A DNA stretch of 64,000 nucleotides, taken from positions 29,427,994-29,491,993 of the forward strand of contig OZ022259.1 of NCBI GenBank assembly GCA_963978905.1, in the 5' to 3' direction. How positions within the stretch are numbered: position 1 is the stretch's first letter; each line of letters starts with the position of its first letter. Shown piece by piece: positions 32,925-45,430 of this stretch. A model generated the notes under the pieces. That model ran no database searches. It saw nothing but the letters and a program-made list of their open reading frames with translations, and was not told where the DNA came from. The position numbers were made by a program, and so were the translations under genes. The stretch is from Trichostrongylus colubriformis (taxonomy: Eukaryota; Nematoda; Chromadorea; Rhabditida; Trichostrongylidae).

Positions 32925-35900
32925 ATCCGGAAGAATTACAAAAAATCGGCACAGGTTTCCTACGATTTCGTTGATTCTATGTTTTCTCGAGTCGATCCGT
33001 ACCAAATCTTCCCTAACGGTACCATTATTCTTCCGATTTCACCAATTCCAAGATCCTGACAGCGTGTGCAGCAGCTCCTTGGTCAAGTTGATGTGGCGCC
33101 AAGCTGAGCTGAGTTAGCACAAAACTCCCTTTGTTAACTATTTCGTCACAACACGCATAGCTAAAATTTTCACCCTTGTTGAAGCCTCGGCATTATGTGT
33201 CGATAGATTCTCTTTTCTATGCACAATACGAGTTCAGAAGTGGAATATTTATCGGCCTGACGTTCCTACCTTTTTGTCTTTTTATGAACCTGATGATAAC
33301 CCAAAGTTTTGTTTTGAAAAAATCCGAATAATCCGACAAGCTTTATTACACTTGACTCGATGTTCCATGTAGGTCACATAAGGGAGATCGTGCACGTCGT
33401 TCTTACTGTACGGTATACCCATTTTCATGTACGATGCCCGAAACTTAATATCTCGACTGCTCCCGTTCCTCTCCACTAGTGCACACACCGGTTGCTGTTG
33501 TGATCATGCTCTTGATGACAGCAGCACGTTTCATAGCAGCAAGATGAGATGACGTGCCATGAATCGAAACTTTACGGGTGGAATTACGGCACCACTACAC
33601 CCTGGCAACGCCACCAGACAGCTTGACTTGCGTATAAAGGAATCTCAGCCATACACGATTTTACTTTCCACGCAAGCCTTATGTACTGCGACTGGTAATT
33701 CAATAATCGAAAGCACTCATTCATTTCGAATTGTCTTGATGTCACAATGAAACAGCCGTCAATACCTCTGCAATAGATCAGGGAAAGCGATCAAGTACTG
33801 GATGCTCTACTCTGCCTAAGAAGCAGATCGCGAGTACAGGTGCTAGTCGCTGATCCATGCCCCTGATCTGAGAACAATACGACCCTAACCATTTAAAAAT
33901 GTTACAACTCAAGGATTACCAGAGTCAGTACGTGCACTCTAATCAATCCAAAAGTCGCAACCTCGTCAACATAAGTGCGCTACTCGGAGTCCAAGTCGCC
34001 CACACCACGGTCCGCATTTCAGCACGCTGCATAAAAGCGCTAAGTTCGATGGATATCAATCGGTGACTTACAGATATTCAGGACTCGCATCTCCGTAAGT
34101 GTACTTCCATAAGTGTAGTTTGTAACCTGTCTCCCACCCTTTTCAAAAAACCCATAGTGCAATTGGTATCGGTCGATAGTAGCCACTCCATAAAGTGCTA
34201 AGTTATGAACCTGCTCTTACGTATTGGTGTGATATATTAGCATTGCCAGTCTCATATGTTTCAGGGTTTTAGGAGTCTTGGCATCTATGCTGCTTACGAT
34301 CGTGCTGCGAAATTTCGATTTCAGCAGCGCCCACTACCGCATTCCAGCGGGTCTTCTACATGTTCTTCATAATCTCGTCACTTACTTTTACACTTTCCCC
34401 GACTTATAAGCTGTTTTCGAACGGTTTTTGGACTTTCTTACCTGATTGAGAGGACTTACATAGCTCCCCCATCCTCGGAAAGCGAGCTTGGCTGAGTGCT
34501 TGCTGATGTTTGCTGTGTGCGTGCTTTTTCTCACTATGGACTTTACCCATCCGTCTCTCTGGGCTTTCATCAGCAGCAGCTACCGCATCACACTCAGCGG
34601 GTCTCCTACATGGCTTCCAAAATCTCGCCACTTTTACACATTCCACTACCTATAAGCTGTCTTAAAACTGTTTTGGAAGTCCCACCTGCGCCGTTCTTAT
34701 CTGGTTGAAAAGACTGATATCTCAGCGCACTCTCCTCTAGAAAACGGGCTTCGTTACACGTTCGCTGATGTGGGCTATGTGCGTATTTGTGCTACGTCTC
34801 ACAATAAACTTTGCATCCTCTCCCCTTTGCGCTACTTCTCACTACAAACTTTATAGACCAGTTGTAGCACCGCGATGAACGTTACGAGTATCTCGGCACT
34901 GATAGGAGCGGGCTAAGATAACTGAACACGTGTTGCTCAGCATGTGGTCTAGTGAATCCAGTGTACAACGTTGTTGAGTTAAGGCTTACGCGAGTAGACC
35001 CATTCATTAGTGCGGCCCATTAGTCACGGAAATTGATGTTCGATGATCACTTCACGGTGTGGTCTGTTACCCGATACCGACCAAGCGATGACTTCATGGA
35101 ATGCTTGCAAACCCTTTCACTTGCTCGTTTTCCCTTGATTAATCTAGTCTAACACACTTCTGGCATCCATCAGATCTGCTCGCTTTTTTTTCTGTGCTGA
35201 CACCTGGTACGGCGTCAGCACACCGTAGAATGTATGCGAGTGTAGAAGGCGCTTAAATAGTAAGTGGTCGTACTGTCACGTCTTTCGGTTGACACCATAA
35301 TAATTTATCTGCTCCGTTCCATGAGTGGTTGTTCTCTTCATGGACCTTCAATCATTCATTTGTGGATGGACAGACAGACTGACATACTTATATATGGACA
35401 CATCCACCGACATAACGGCAATCCGACACATGTAGTTAGTGGTTGATATAATATGAGAGAGTATTATCAGAAAGTCACTGATGAGACTTAAAGGCAGCAC
35501 TAGGAAAAATTGGAGATGGAGAGATGCTAAGTGACGTTCTGTCTGGACGGTGTGAACACCGCTAAAGATACGGTGATAGGATTGACAATGGCGCTTTGAG
35601 CTCTTCATCGCCACTTCGTTCAGGTGCGCTTCACTACGTGGTGCTGGAGGCAGAGTAGACGTGCATAGCTGATCAACGTTGGCAACCCTGGCTTAGCTTG
35701 GCTTGTCGTCTACATCATCTCCCTCAGTTATGAAAATGGCGCGAAAGCTCTTAACTCCGAGACTAAGCTTTTGCCTATAACTAAGCTGTTGTGCTGCCTT
35801 ATAACATTGACACCCATGAGTTATAAAGCGTGGAACAGGTACATCAGTAATGAAGGAAACCAAGTCAATAAGATGTGATAAAGGTTCATAGGGGCGTCCA

Positions 35901-36410
35901 AGAGTATGTGTCATAGAAACGTGCCTTTCTGTTACCCTTAGCGTTGCTTCAGTTACCACTGTGTGCGAGATGTGATGAGGACACTGATAGTGGTGATAGT
36001 AAGTTATGATTTCCGGTGTTTCAGATTCATTTACACTGTTCATATACATCTCGTGTATCACTCGTTACTAATATGGATAGTGACAACGAGGGCTCGGACA
36101 AAGAATTTAATGTAATATCTGGTAATTGTTTGTACGCACGGTTGAGTGGTATGGGTAGTGCACATATCATTTAGAAAACTCGTCACATTACCCAATTCGA
36201 CACAGAAAGCGAACATTTTGTTATGGCCGAATATTTCACCGACAATCACTTTTAGTTTCGTGATGTACCGTACACATCAAGTGCACTGGTGAGGAGCGAT
36301 CGGCGCTACTTTAATTTGGCGGGAGCCACTTAAGAGGAGCATAGCCCTCCGTCAACTTTTGTTTATGAGAGTTGTTTTATGCCTAGTTACAGCTAACTAA
36401 CTGGCAAAAC
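32925..36410. other. Unassigned region with a tandem duplication
   Basis: No gene recognised on either strand; the open frames are short and have no recognisable motifs. A roughly 245-bp segment is tandemly repeated at about 34325-34565 and 34575-34815, diverged. It shares CCGCAT...CAGCGGGTCT and TATAAGCTGT motifs in both units. Confidence 0.45.
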
Positions 36411-36417
36411 GAATAAA

Positions 36418-36880
36418 TTAATCTTCTAGAATATTACGAGAAATTCGCTTCAATTGGACTAAACAACCACTTACGCGTAGTCTGGGCAAAGGAAATCTCC
36501 ACCCCATCATGGCCGCTTTCATACTTTGCGCACCGACGCTCGCCGCCAGTGACGGCGTCGGTGAGCAAAGTATGACAGCGGCCCATAGGAGCACGATTGC
36601 ATTTCCAGCTCCGGCAGACAGAGGCAGGCAAAAAAGGGAGCATTTTGAGATATCTTTCATTTTTGTTTCGTTCTAATCATGGTTGGGACATTTCTCACAC
36701 ATGTATAAGGGTTTACATAATGAAGGTTCTAGCTCGTTGTTCTTCTCGTGTCAAGGGCACGTGTGACGCGAAGTACAACGCGCAGCTAGAATTGGTATTC
36801 TGTTAACCTTTATTCATATCAAGTGTAACAACCATGATTAGGACGAAATAAAGATGAGAGGTATCTCAAAACATTGATGG
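36418..36880. repeat. Hairpin and palindromic element
   Basis: Two inverted structures are adjacent. A hairpin at about 36520-36574 has CATACTTTGCGCACCGACG pairing with CGTCGGTGAGCAAAGTATG. A longer palindrome at about 36645-36872 has arms beginning TTTTGAGATATCTTTCATTT and ending with the complement. These look like fold-back MITEs or a nested pair. No gene. Confidence 0.6.
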
Positions 36881-37522
36881 AAGTGAGCATGCTCTCTCTC
36901 TTCAGCCTTTGCATGCAGTGTAGCAAGACTTGAAGATAGTTCCTGCAGCACGACATATCCCACAAAGTTTCATAGGGAGAAATGGGCACCAGTCATCACA
37001 CACCTACAATGAGTAATGACTTGAACTGTTTCATATGTGCTCCATACTCCTCCCACTGCGCTACTGCGTAGGACAGATCCACCCTTGTGTTGATGACCCA
37101 TCAACCTTAGTTGGAATGTTCAAACAACTTCAAGCATCTAAATCCATCTTCTAGGGATTAGTCACGACGTACCTCTCGAAAACGGTTTCGTGGAATTTTC
37201 CAGCGGTTCGACCATAACTCTTAACTGCGTGTTGAAAAATTGCCTTCAGGGTACATTTGTCACCAAGCTAACCGAGATCCACTCTTGATCGACATTTCGC
37301 TTTTTCTGGGAGCCTTTAGAAGACACGATCAGCGGTTCTAGTAATGGCGGAGGTATAGGGAGGAGACACTGCATTGCATGCAAGCATTAGCTGCCTGTAT
37401 TCTAGACTCATGAATGAGAATGTTTTGCTCATCAAGGCGCTTCAATTGAAAATCAGGAACGATTTACGTTCATGACTGAGAATGAACGAATACCAGTATG
37501 CCTTCCCCATACGGATCTGGTG

Positions 37523-38497
37523 TGTCGCGACGCGAGATGCCTCTACGGGGCAAGGTGGCAAATAGTGTGGAGCCATCCGCGCCGTGTGCCGAGAGGGTAT
37601 GCCAGGGAATTGCGCCCAATACTTCGCCTGCCACACGATGACGAGCGGTCCAACCCTGGATGCCCCATACGACTTCTACTGCACCACGACCTCTCGGCCC
37701 ACCGACTGCGCCTCGTCCACTGCGCTTGGTGTCGGTGTACCCCGTTTAACCCCAAGACGGACCTTGCATGTTAACCGACCAAGCCTCTGAGGTTATAACT
37801 GGCAACTGACCAATCAATAAATAGTTGTTGACACATGCGCAACACATTGATTGATCCCCACAAGCAATATGCACCAAATACACCTAGATATATACTCATA
37901 CACAACACGAACACAATATACTATAACGGCATTTATGCCTACTTCACAAATAAGGTAAAACGCCTAACTCAAAGAAACCTAAGGGATCGGTCCTCTCCTT
38001 ACTGGGGGGGGGGGGGGCGCCGAGGGCTAACCAACCCTTCCGCCGTGCTTGGCGGCGTCGACAAGGGTTTCGTCGGCACGTTCGGGCGCACACCAGCTGA
38101 GGACGGAAGTTCCTGCTTCCTCCATGCCACATCCTTGCGACGTTGTCCTTCGATGGTCGACGACGGCTGCGCACCAGGGGCTGCTTGGGGGAGCAGCTGC
38201 GCAGGGATGTTCTTCAGAGACGACGGGTGCGCTGGATGACTGCGCACAAGACGGACAGTGGAGAGCGGCGTCGTAACCAACCGCTCGGGACGCAGGACGA
38301 CTACTTGACTAGGAATGATTTTGGGCCTGAAGCCGGCACGGTCCAGAACACTCTACGGCCACGGTAGATGCGCGATAGGACCCCAGTGCGGGAGTCCGCT
38401 TATCCCCTTTAGACGGCAAGGCCTAGACGATGACAAATGCGCGTTTACTTCACGCACGGCCCAACGGAGATAAAGAAGTCGTGCACGAGTCACGACA
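37523..38497 (-). repeat. 3' LTR of the second LTR element
   Basis: 975 bp, collinear with 42863-43834, ending in CACGACA on the plus strand. It includes a poly-G run at about 38005-38018. Confidence 0.9.
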
Positions 38498-39265
38498 CTG
38501 GGGGGGGGCACATGAGGATGCCATCGCGCCGCAGGAGTTGACGCCCTCCTTACCTAGGCAAACTTACATACACGTTAAACGAAGTGGCGCCTACCAGAAG
38601 GGCCTACGTAGCCGTGCGTTTCCCCAACTCGCAGTTGAGGGTCATGGCGTTTCTCAATACAATAACTGTTAGTTAAACACAAATACACAAATGCATAGAG
38701 AACAAAATAGTGAGTATCATGGGATAAAACAGATCACTGCGTACATGACTTCGATCCTCACTCCGACTGCAACAGTGCACGAGATGTTGATGGTGTTGAC
38801 ACTGAGACGACAAGTGCGAGTAGTGACGACGAAATCGTGGCGAGGTAGAAATGTGCGGGCCTACTAATTTCTCAAGGGAGCTATATTTTGAGCTCCACGG
38901 GCCAATTTTTAACGTGAGGGGAAGATTTTCCTCACTACAAAACGGAAGACATTTTCCCCAGGGCAATATAAAGAGGGCACGTAGCTTAAACCCGGGACAA
39001 GCGAAAAGCAATATGCGGTCTCCCACCGCCTTCCCCAGGAAGTTGCATCCGTTGACGCTTATCACAAAGGACGGCAAGTGCGATGGTATGCACGAGTGAA
39101 GTGCGCGAGCTGATGTATACCGAAGTGGGCAATGGCACAAGGCACGCACACCTCAGCATCCACCAACTGCGCTTGGTTGATTCGCACAAGGATGTTATAG
39201 GTGCGCCTGAGACATCGACAGTATATTTTAGTATACTGCGCGGTGTTTAATGCTGTTGTAGATGT

Positions 39266-40196
39266 TTAATGCTCGATGTCTCCTGCGCGTACACGTCGTG
39301 CATAGGCTTTGGCTTGTTTTAAGTATTCTTGCAATTCTGCGCCTACTATATCGCCGTCTGCGTGTCTGTTGTTGAGGCAGAAAGCGGTATGATGGTCGCG
39401 TGCGCGGCATGCCCTACAGCGCGTTTGCGCTTCACGCTGCTCTTTGCCATTATTGTCGCCACCGCAGATAAAGCATCTCCCGTTGTTCGCATGGATCTCG
39501 ATGCATCGCCTCAAGCTTGTGACATTGACGCAGCCCAAGGAGAAATGCAGCAGCGCGCAGAAGAAACAGCGTGCGCGTTTGAGGACCTGCTAGTTGTCAA
39601 GGCATACTATACGGATCCGCTGTCTGCGCTTGTGGCTCCCGCGAGCGGCTGTGCGCTCTGTACAACGTCCCAACTGAGCATGCGTACTCCGATGTGCCTG
39701 GGTGCCTGACGAACCGTGGTCCGTCTCGACAGACGCAACTTCCTCGGATGAAGAATATTCCGTCTCGACAGACGGAGCCTCCGGGCGCACGGCTTGTTGA
39801 GCCGGTAAACTGCGCGGTATCGAAGGGACCCTATCCCTGACCTGACTGCGCAGTAGATATTTGAGACTCGCTGGTACCTGGGCGAGTGCGCAAGTAGGGT
39901 CCGGGTTAGTCTTCTGCGAATACCCGTGCTGGTTGACGCGAGAGTTCCCTTGGGGGGACGCGTGCACGGTCGCGAGAGCGACTGCGCGATCTACTGTCCC
40001 TCTGGCGTGGGCTTACCTGACTTGGAATCTGGAATCGCGGTCGCGGGAGTGAGTGTCCTGCCATTGTGAGGAATTGTGAGGTTGATTGGTTCTTCATGTG
40101 CGCAATTACCTCAAGATGAACACGGATGAGTTTATATACGCGGACGCGATATGGCGATGTTGTTGTCAACGAGCGATAACCGGATGACTCAACCAC
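39266..40196 (-). pseudogene. Remnant Gag-like zinc-knuckle ORF of the second LTR element
   Basis: Three overlapping minus-strand frames together resemble the second ORF of the BEL/Pao element. First is an Arg/Ser-rich tract (RDSRSRSRSRDRARVP) near 39940, then a Ser/Glu-rich segment, then CFIC...CRACRARDHHTAFC near 39430. The last motif is a canonical C-x2-C-x4-H-x4-C knuckle with the same HHxAFC ending as the BEL/Pao ORF. Frameshifts near 39910 and 39590 break it. It lies close to the 3' LTR, as in the complete element. Confidence 0.6.
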
Positions 40197-40199
40197 GGA

Positions 40200-42850
40200 T
40201 GTATTGTGCGTACTACAAATAGTAAACGGTGAATCTCTAAAAGATCTTGGGTGATGGGAATGGGGTTGTTAGAGGGGGAAAGATGCTCAGAGTTGTATGG
40301 ATGCACTTGGTCAGGGTGCGTGCGCGTGCGGCGGCATGGGGAAGATTATGCACCGTGAGGATGTGAAATTGAAAATTGTGCATGAAGTGGGCATGTAAAA
40401 ACCGATTGACACTGTTGTTTTCGAAACGTACATGAACGGCAATGGAAAATACTACTGTATGACTACCTATGGAAAGGGGACATATGCGCATGGTTGTCCA
40501 CGAAATGTTGTGACGTGCACGAAGATGTAAATATGATGTTTGATAGTCAGCGTGCCGATTTCGCTGCGTACCTCCAACTTCACGTGGGGAAGGAAGAAGC
40601 AGGTGCGCGAATTCGATGGACAACTATGCAACAACAAATAGTGCGCAGTATGGGGACGTTGCGTGATGGGCAAAAATGTAAGGGGAAAAGTACTTAAACA
40701 ATAAACAGTACACCGCAATGTGCAAAACGCTGAAACAACGCAAAGGAAATACCTGAACAAGGCGCATGTGGAGAATGACGAGAAGGGGATATATGAATAC
40801 CAAGGTTGAACGTAGTGATAGCAGTTATGAAAAGCAATATGGAGATGGTGGAGGCGGAGGCCAATTGTGATTATCCATGGCCGGCTGCGCAGATCGATTT
40901 TCGAAAATGGTGATTTGGAGTCAGTGTGTCGACTTTGCACTGGAGCATGATTGAGTGACCCTGCACAACAAGCATGGAAGTAACTTAGATATTAACATGG
41001 CTATGAATTGTACGTTGGTTAGTGAGATTGTCGCGCGCTTTCACGTACGACAATCTGCGCGTGTACGGAATTGCCAAGTTAAGAGTACCATTGACGACCG
41101 GCTCAATGGTTGAACTATGTTTTACTATTTTAGTAGTAGACGCACGTGGATAAGCAATGGTTTACCGCTGGTTGACTGAGTTGCTACGCAGCGCCTTCGT
41201 CTTTTGTGATTGCATCAACCCCATGGCTGAATGAACAGCCAACAACTTACGCGTGTTGGTAACCACGTCGACGATGGTGCAAGCTCTAGACACTGATACT
41301 GGTGAAACGGCGATGTTGCGTGAGCGAATGAACTACTTTGCTCTTAGGAGGACACTACTAGTTGATGTTATATAGCTGAACGTACTAGTGGAGTAGTAGC
41401 AACTGATTTTACACACAGTTTTTGTAACAAGTGAGACCGCTGTTAAAGTTGGTTAGTATTGAATACGTACAACGGCGAACGTTCTGAAGTATGCCCATGT
41501 GCGCGCGAATGTAGCACTTCTTTTACGTTATGTTACTTATAATTGTGGGGAGTTGTTTTAGGCTACTACCGATCCCGCATGGCGGATATCTTCGCGAACA
41601 AATCCACATTGCTGTAGAGATGTGCGCAAAGAGTCTTTTACGGGGAACGAGGAGCGTGCGCGATGATGTTGAGCGGTTTACCCACCGGTACCTTAGCCAT
41701 GATTGCTTACATACTGAATGGTGCGCCTGGAGTGGAATGTTGAACAAAGTTGTGACTGGAACTTTGCGTGTACACTTCGGCGACCATCATTGTGGCCAAC
41801 CAGGGCACGGCGAAGATGGTGGTGGTGGCGCCGTGACTGGATGTAACCCCAGGATGTGGAACATGGGGAAACTGCGCAAGCGGGTTGATGCTAGGGTGAG
41901 TCTCTTCCGGAGGCTCTTCCTGCTTCCACTGCCGTTCCGTTGTCGTCTGCTGTCGGTTGTGCGGCTGATAGAGGTGAATTGTTATGGAACGTGTTGGTGG
42001 GTTCCTGCGTGATGGTAATGATAGTGTGCGTGATGGTGTACGACTTCGCTGATTTGGTCTGCATGTGCTGCCAGTTGCCTCGATGGGGAGTGGAGATAAA
42101 CGATAGATGTTGTATGGTCTAGCTGAAATGGGGATAAACGGGCGTTGTATGTTGAAGTGACTGTGGCCATCAGCGCTTCTCAACGACGGTACAAATGCAG
42201 ATGAGCGAAAATGGGTCGAGGGCAACAGTGGGTGACCACGAGAGTGCGTGGTCGTATTGGTCGTGCATCTGGATGACTTATGACGTGTGCTGGGATGGTG
42301 AGCGGCTTGTCTGCCATGGTGGGTGGCGACACGGAGCCCTGCTTCGAACGGACTGCCAGGAACGTGCGCGTGGGTATCAGGTCCAAACAGGTGCCAACGG
42401 ACCGGAATATACGGCCTGGGTGGGTGTGAGGTGGTGACGGGTACACTGGTCTGCCTCAGCAGCACGGACTGTCACTAACCGGGATTACAATGGAGCGGGT
42501 ACTCCCAACCACCTGGGCACTCCCATTACAACATGTCTCCCGCCGTTACCCGCAGCTCCTGCCTACACTCTACGCCAGAAAGGTAATCCTTCCCACTGCC
42601 TTGGGTCCGAAAGAGCACTGTACGCCGTCGAGTTTCCTGTTGCCACTGCAGTCCCTCGCCATCCATGCAGCCGCCAAGGGGGTGAAGGTACGCCCTAGTC
42701 GATCTCCCTTCGCGACTCTCCTGTGGGTGCCCATATCCTCTGTGCCGTTCCGTGCGCGCGTCCAGGCGATGCTCCGGTCGCCTACGCGCATGGGCGCGAC
42801 AAGGTTCGATCACAAAGGCCAGACGTGTGTTACCACACGCCCAACCTCAA
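40200..42850 (-). other. Internal region of the second LTR element, no recognised coding
   Basis: Open frames here (for example 41707-42465, minus) are Pro/His/Thr-rich and low in complexity, without motifs. No trace of pol could be read on either strand. The tract is rich in TGCGC and CACGT words. Confidence 0.5.
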
Positions 42851-42851
42851 C

Positions 42852-42862
42852 CCGATGCACCA
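42852..42862 (-). other. Primer binding site of the second LTR element, tRNA-Gly type
   Basis: The minus strand reads TGGTGCATCGG directly after the 5' LTR, the same primer core as in the BEL/Pao element at 11837. This supports both the minus orientation and relatedness. Confidence 0.75.
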
Positions 42863-43834
42863 TGTCGCGACGCGGGATGACTCCACGGGGCAAGGTGGCA
42901 AATAGTGTGGAGCCATCCGCGCCGTGTGCCGAGAGGGTATACCAGGGAGTCGCGCCCAATACTTCGCCTGCCACACGATGACGAGCGGTCCTACACTGGA
43001 TGCCCCAGACATACGACTTCTACTGCACCACGACCTCTCCGCCCACCGACTGCGCCTCGTCCACTGCGCTTGGTGTCGGTGTACCCCGTTTAACCTCAAG
43101 ACGGACCTTGCGTGTTAACCGACCAAGCCTCTGATGTTATAACTGGCAACTGACCAATCAATAAATAGTTATTGACACATGCGCAACACATTGATTGATC
43201 CCCACAAGCATCAAATACACCTAGATACATACTCATACACAACACGAACATAATATACTAGAACGGCATTTATGCCTACTTCACAAATAAGGTAAAACGC
43301 CTAACTCAAAGAAACCTACGGGATCGGTCTTCTCCTTATTGGGGGGGGGGGGGGCGCCGAGGGCTAACCAACCCTTCCGCCGTGCTTGGCGGCGTCGACA
43401 AGGGTTTCGTCGGCACGTTCGGGCGCACACCAGCTGAGGACGGAAGTTCCTGCTTCCTCCATGCCACATCCTTGCGACGTTGTCCTTCGATGGTCGACGA
43501 CGGCTGCGCACCAGGGGCTGCTTGGGGGAGCAGCTGCGCAGGGATGTTCTTCAGAGACGACGGGTGCGCTGGATGACTGCGCACAAGACGGACAGTGGAG
43601 AGCGGCGTCGTAACCAACCGCTCGGGACGCAGGACGACTACTTGACTAGGAATGATTTTGGGCCTGAAGCCGGCACGGTCCAGAACACTCTACGGCCACG
43701 GTAGATGCGCGATAGGACCCCAGTGCGGGAGTCCGCTTATCCCCTTTAGACGGCAAGGCCTAGACGATGACAAATGCGCATATACTTCACGCACGGCCCA
43801 ACGGAGATAAAGAAGTCGTGCACGAGTCACGACA
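42863..43834 (-). repeat. 5' LTR of the second LTR element
   Basis: 972 bp. On the coding (minus) strand it starts TGTCGTGACTCGTGCACGAC. It contains a poly-G run at about 43341-43354. It is nearly identical to 37523-38497, with a short deletion near 43209. Confidence 0.9.
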
Positions 43835-43839
43835 TGGTG

Positions 43840-45163
43840 GACCACGTCAAGTAGCTTGAATCCATTAGAACTGAAAAACTAGGTACCGCGCCACCTCGTG
43901 CGACAACAATGCGCGCACGCACTTTTCGCTGATCGTTTTCCAGAGTTTGACCGAACTGCAGCCTGAAGCCATCTCTCGCATAACTTATTCGCCAGGCCTA
44001 ATGCTCCCTTACTTCAATTTCTCCAGGCATGTGGAAGGTCCCTTCATGCAGAATGTGTTTCAGAATCGTGATGAATGGGCGTCTTCTTTTTTATGCAATA
44101 TACTCTCATGTTATAAAAACAATTCCGTAATCAATATTGTAACTATTATGCTATTATTTATGCAACAGTTAATAGCTTTATTATGTGTCATTGGCAGACT
44201 TTGAGGCTAATTTCGTAATATGTCAGCCACATGAAAATAAGCTAGAATCTGTCAAAAACCATAAATGGATGTTTCTAGAATTCGAACCCGAGATCTCTGG
44301 AATTTTAGGAGATTGATCTCACAAGAACAGTGGTTAAGACAGTGCAAAGGCATTTTTCCACATGAGATGTTGCCAGTTTTAATGGTTGTTATGGATTAGC
44401 TTTCGATATTGCTTGTACTCACTTTGATTAGTCATCATGTCTCCTTTTCCTTTTTTTACTCGAATGTTCATTTGATTTCACTGCTGCACTTTGTGTGTGT
44501 GAGGAAATCTCGTCGCCGTTGAGAGCGCACAAAAACACAACAGCGTCGTGGTTGGTGCCACTTCAATGTGGCATCTGCAAAGAACCACTTTCGCGAGTCG
44601 TCGGATTATTTAAAATTTTAGTAGGAGAAACGGGGAAAAGCTTCTAGAATTTAAAAAGGAGAATGGGCTCAACCCTTTTTATGCGACGATTTTTGGCACG
44701 GCAATCGATCCTGGGGAATAGTGGGCTACTTTGAAGTTCAAGTTACTTTTGCGGGTTGCAATTCGTCGCAGCTGGTCCACCTCCATGTGGCCTAGTATAT
44801 TCCACCCATAACACTGAAGGGGGGTTTCTAAAAGTTTACTTGTTTGTTATGTGAGCCGCGTACGGGCGCGATACCGGCACTAGCACGTACACACATAATT
44901 ACAACATACACAGTTTTATAGTGGTGGCAAGGCTTAGCCATTAGACATAAGGCCGAGGAGGGAAGCAGACTTCAGGGCCATGAGCATAAAAATGTCGCAA
45001 ACTAGAACAAAGAGCTCAAGTTTTTGGAACAGATTTGCTTTCTTTACAAAGTGGATGATGAAATGATTAAAGAGAATTACTTAGTAGGGTTAAAGAAATC
45101 GTCTATGAAAATTCCATTGTTCTCACTCCTCTTAGAATTACTCTGCCAGATACAATACATGAA
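43840..45163. other. Unassigned region between the LTR element and duplication copy B
   Basis: No gene, repeat or RNA gene recognised. A GGTTCGAATTC word on the minus strand near 44280 resembles a tRNA B box, but no cloverleaf forms. Confidence 0.45.
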
Positions 45164-45194
45164 CAGAAGCACGAGAAGAACCGAGAAATCTCCC

Positions 45195-45430
45195 TTATTA
45201 CAAAGCAGAAATGAAGGGCAGCTCGTTTGGATTCGCCGACGCAGTATTTGAACAGCCGTCCGCGGCCAGCACGCAGTTCAAATTTTCGCGCCCAATGATG
45301 ACTTGCTTCTCACTCTGCGTCCCTGACCATGTGACTGTCGCCTATTTGCTCCTCAGCTCTATAGGATCCATGTCCACTCGAACGCACCACGTCGGCCGTC
45401 ACTCTGGGGAGCTCTATTCTCAACTGGATT
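45195..45430 (-). pseudogene. Broken duplicate of the terminal exon at 34-269
   Basis: Homologous to 34-269. A single-base deletion near 45370 shifts the frame and soon reaches a stop, a 9-bp deletion removes part of the C-terminal coding sequence, and the AATAAA is lost. This copy appears non-coding while the left-edge copy remains open. Confidence 0.45.

Larger units (their letters stand above)
37523..43834 (-). mobile_element. Second LTR retrotransposon, antisense, non-autonomous BEL/Pao relative
   Basis: 6.3 kb with LTRs of 975 bp (37523-38497) and 972 bp (42863-43834), both TG...CA, flanked by TGGTG duplicates (37518-37522 and 43835-43839). LTRs differ by a few substitutions and short indels. 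Orientation is set by the primer site at 42852-42862 and a minus-strand Gag-like zinc knuckle near 39440. I see no protease, RT or integrase in the 4.4-kb internal region. It therefore looks like a non-autonomous element retaining only the zinc-knuckle part. Confidence 0.85.

Noticed and set aside
41707..42465. 252-codon Pro/His/Thr-rich minus-strand frame inside the second LTR element
   Set aside because: Low complexity, no motif, and the opposite strand is equally open. Not supported as a gene.
44270..44345. tRNA or tRNA-derived SINE suggested by a GGTTCGAATTC word
   Set aside because: No acceptor stem or D arm can be formed, and the A-box-like word lies on the opposite strand.
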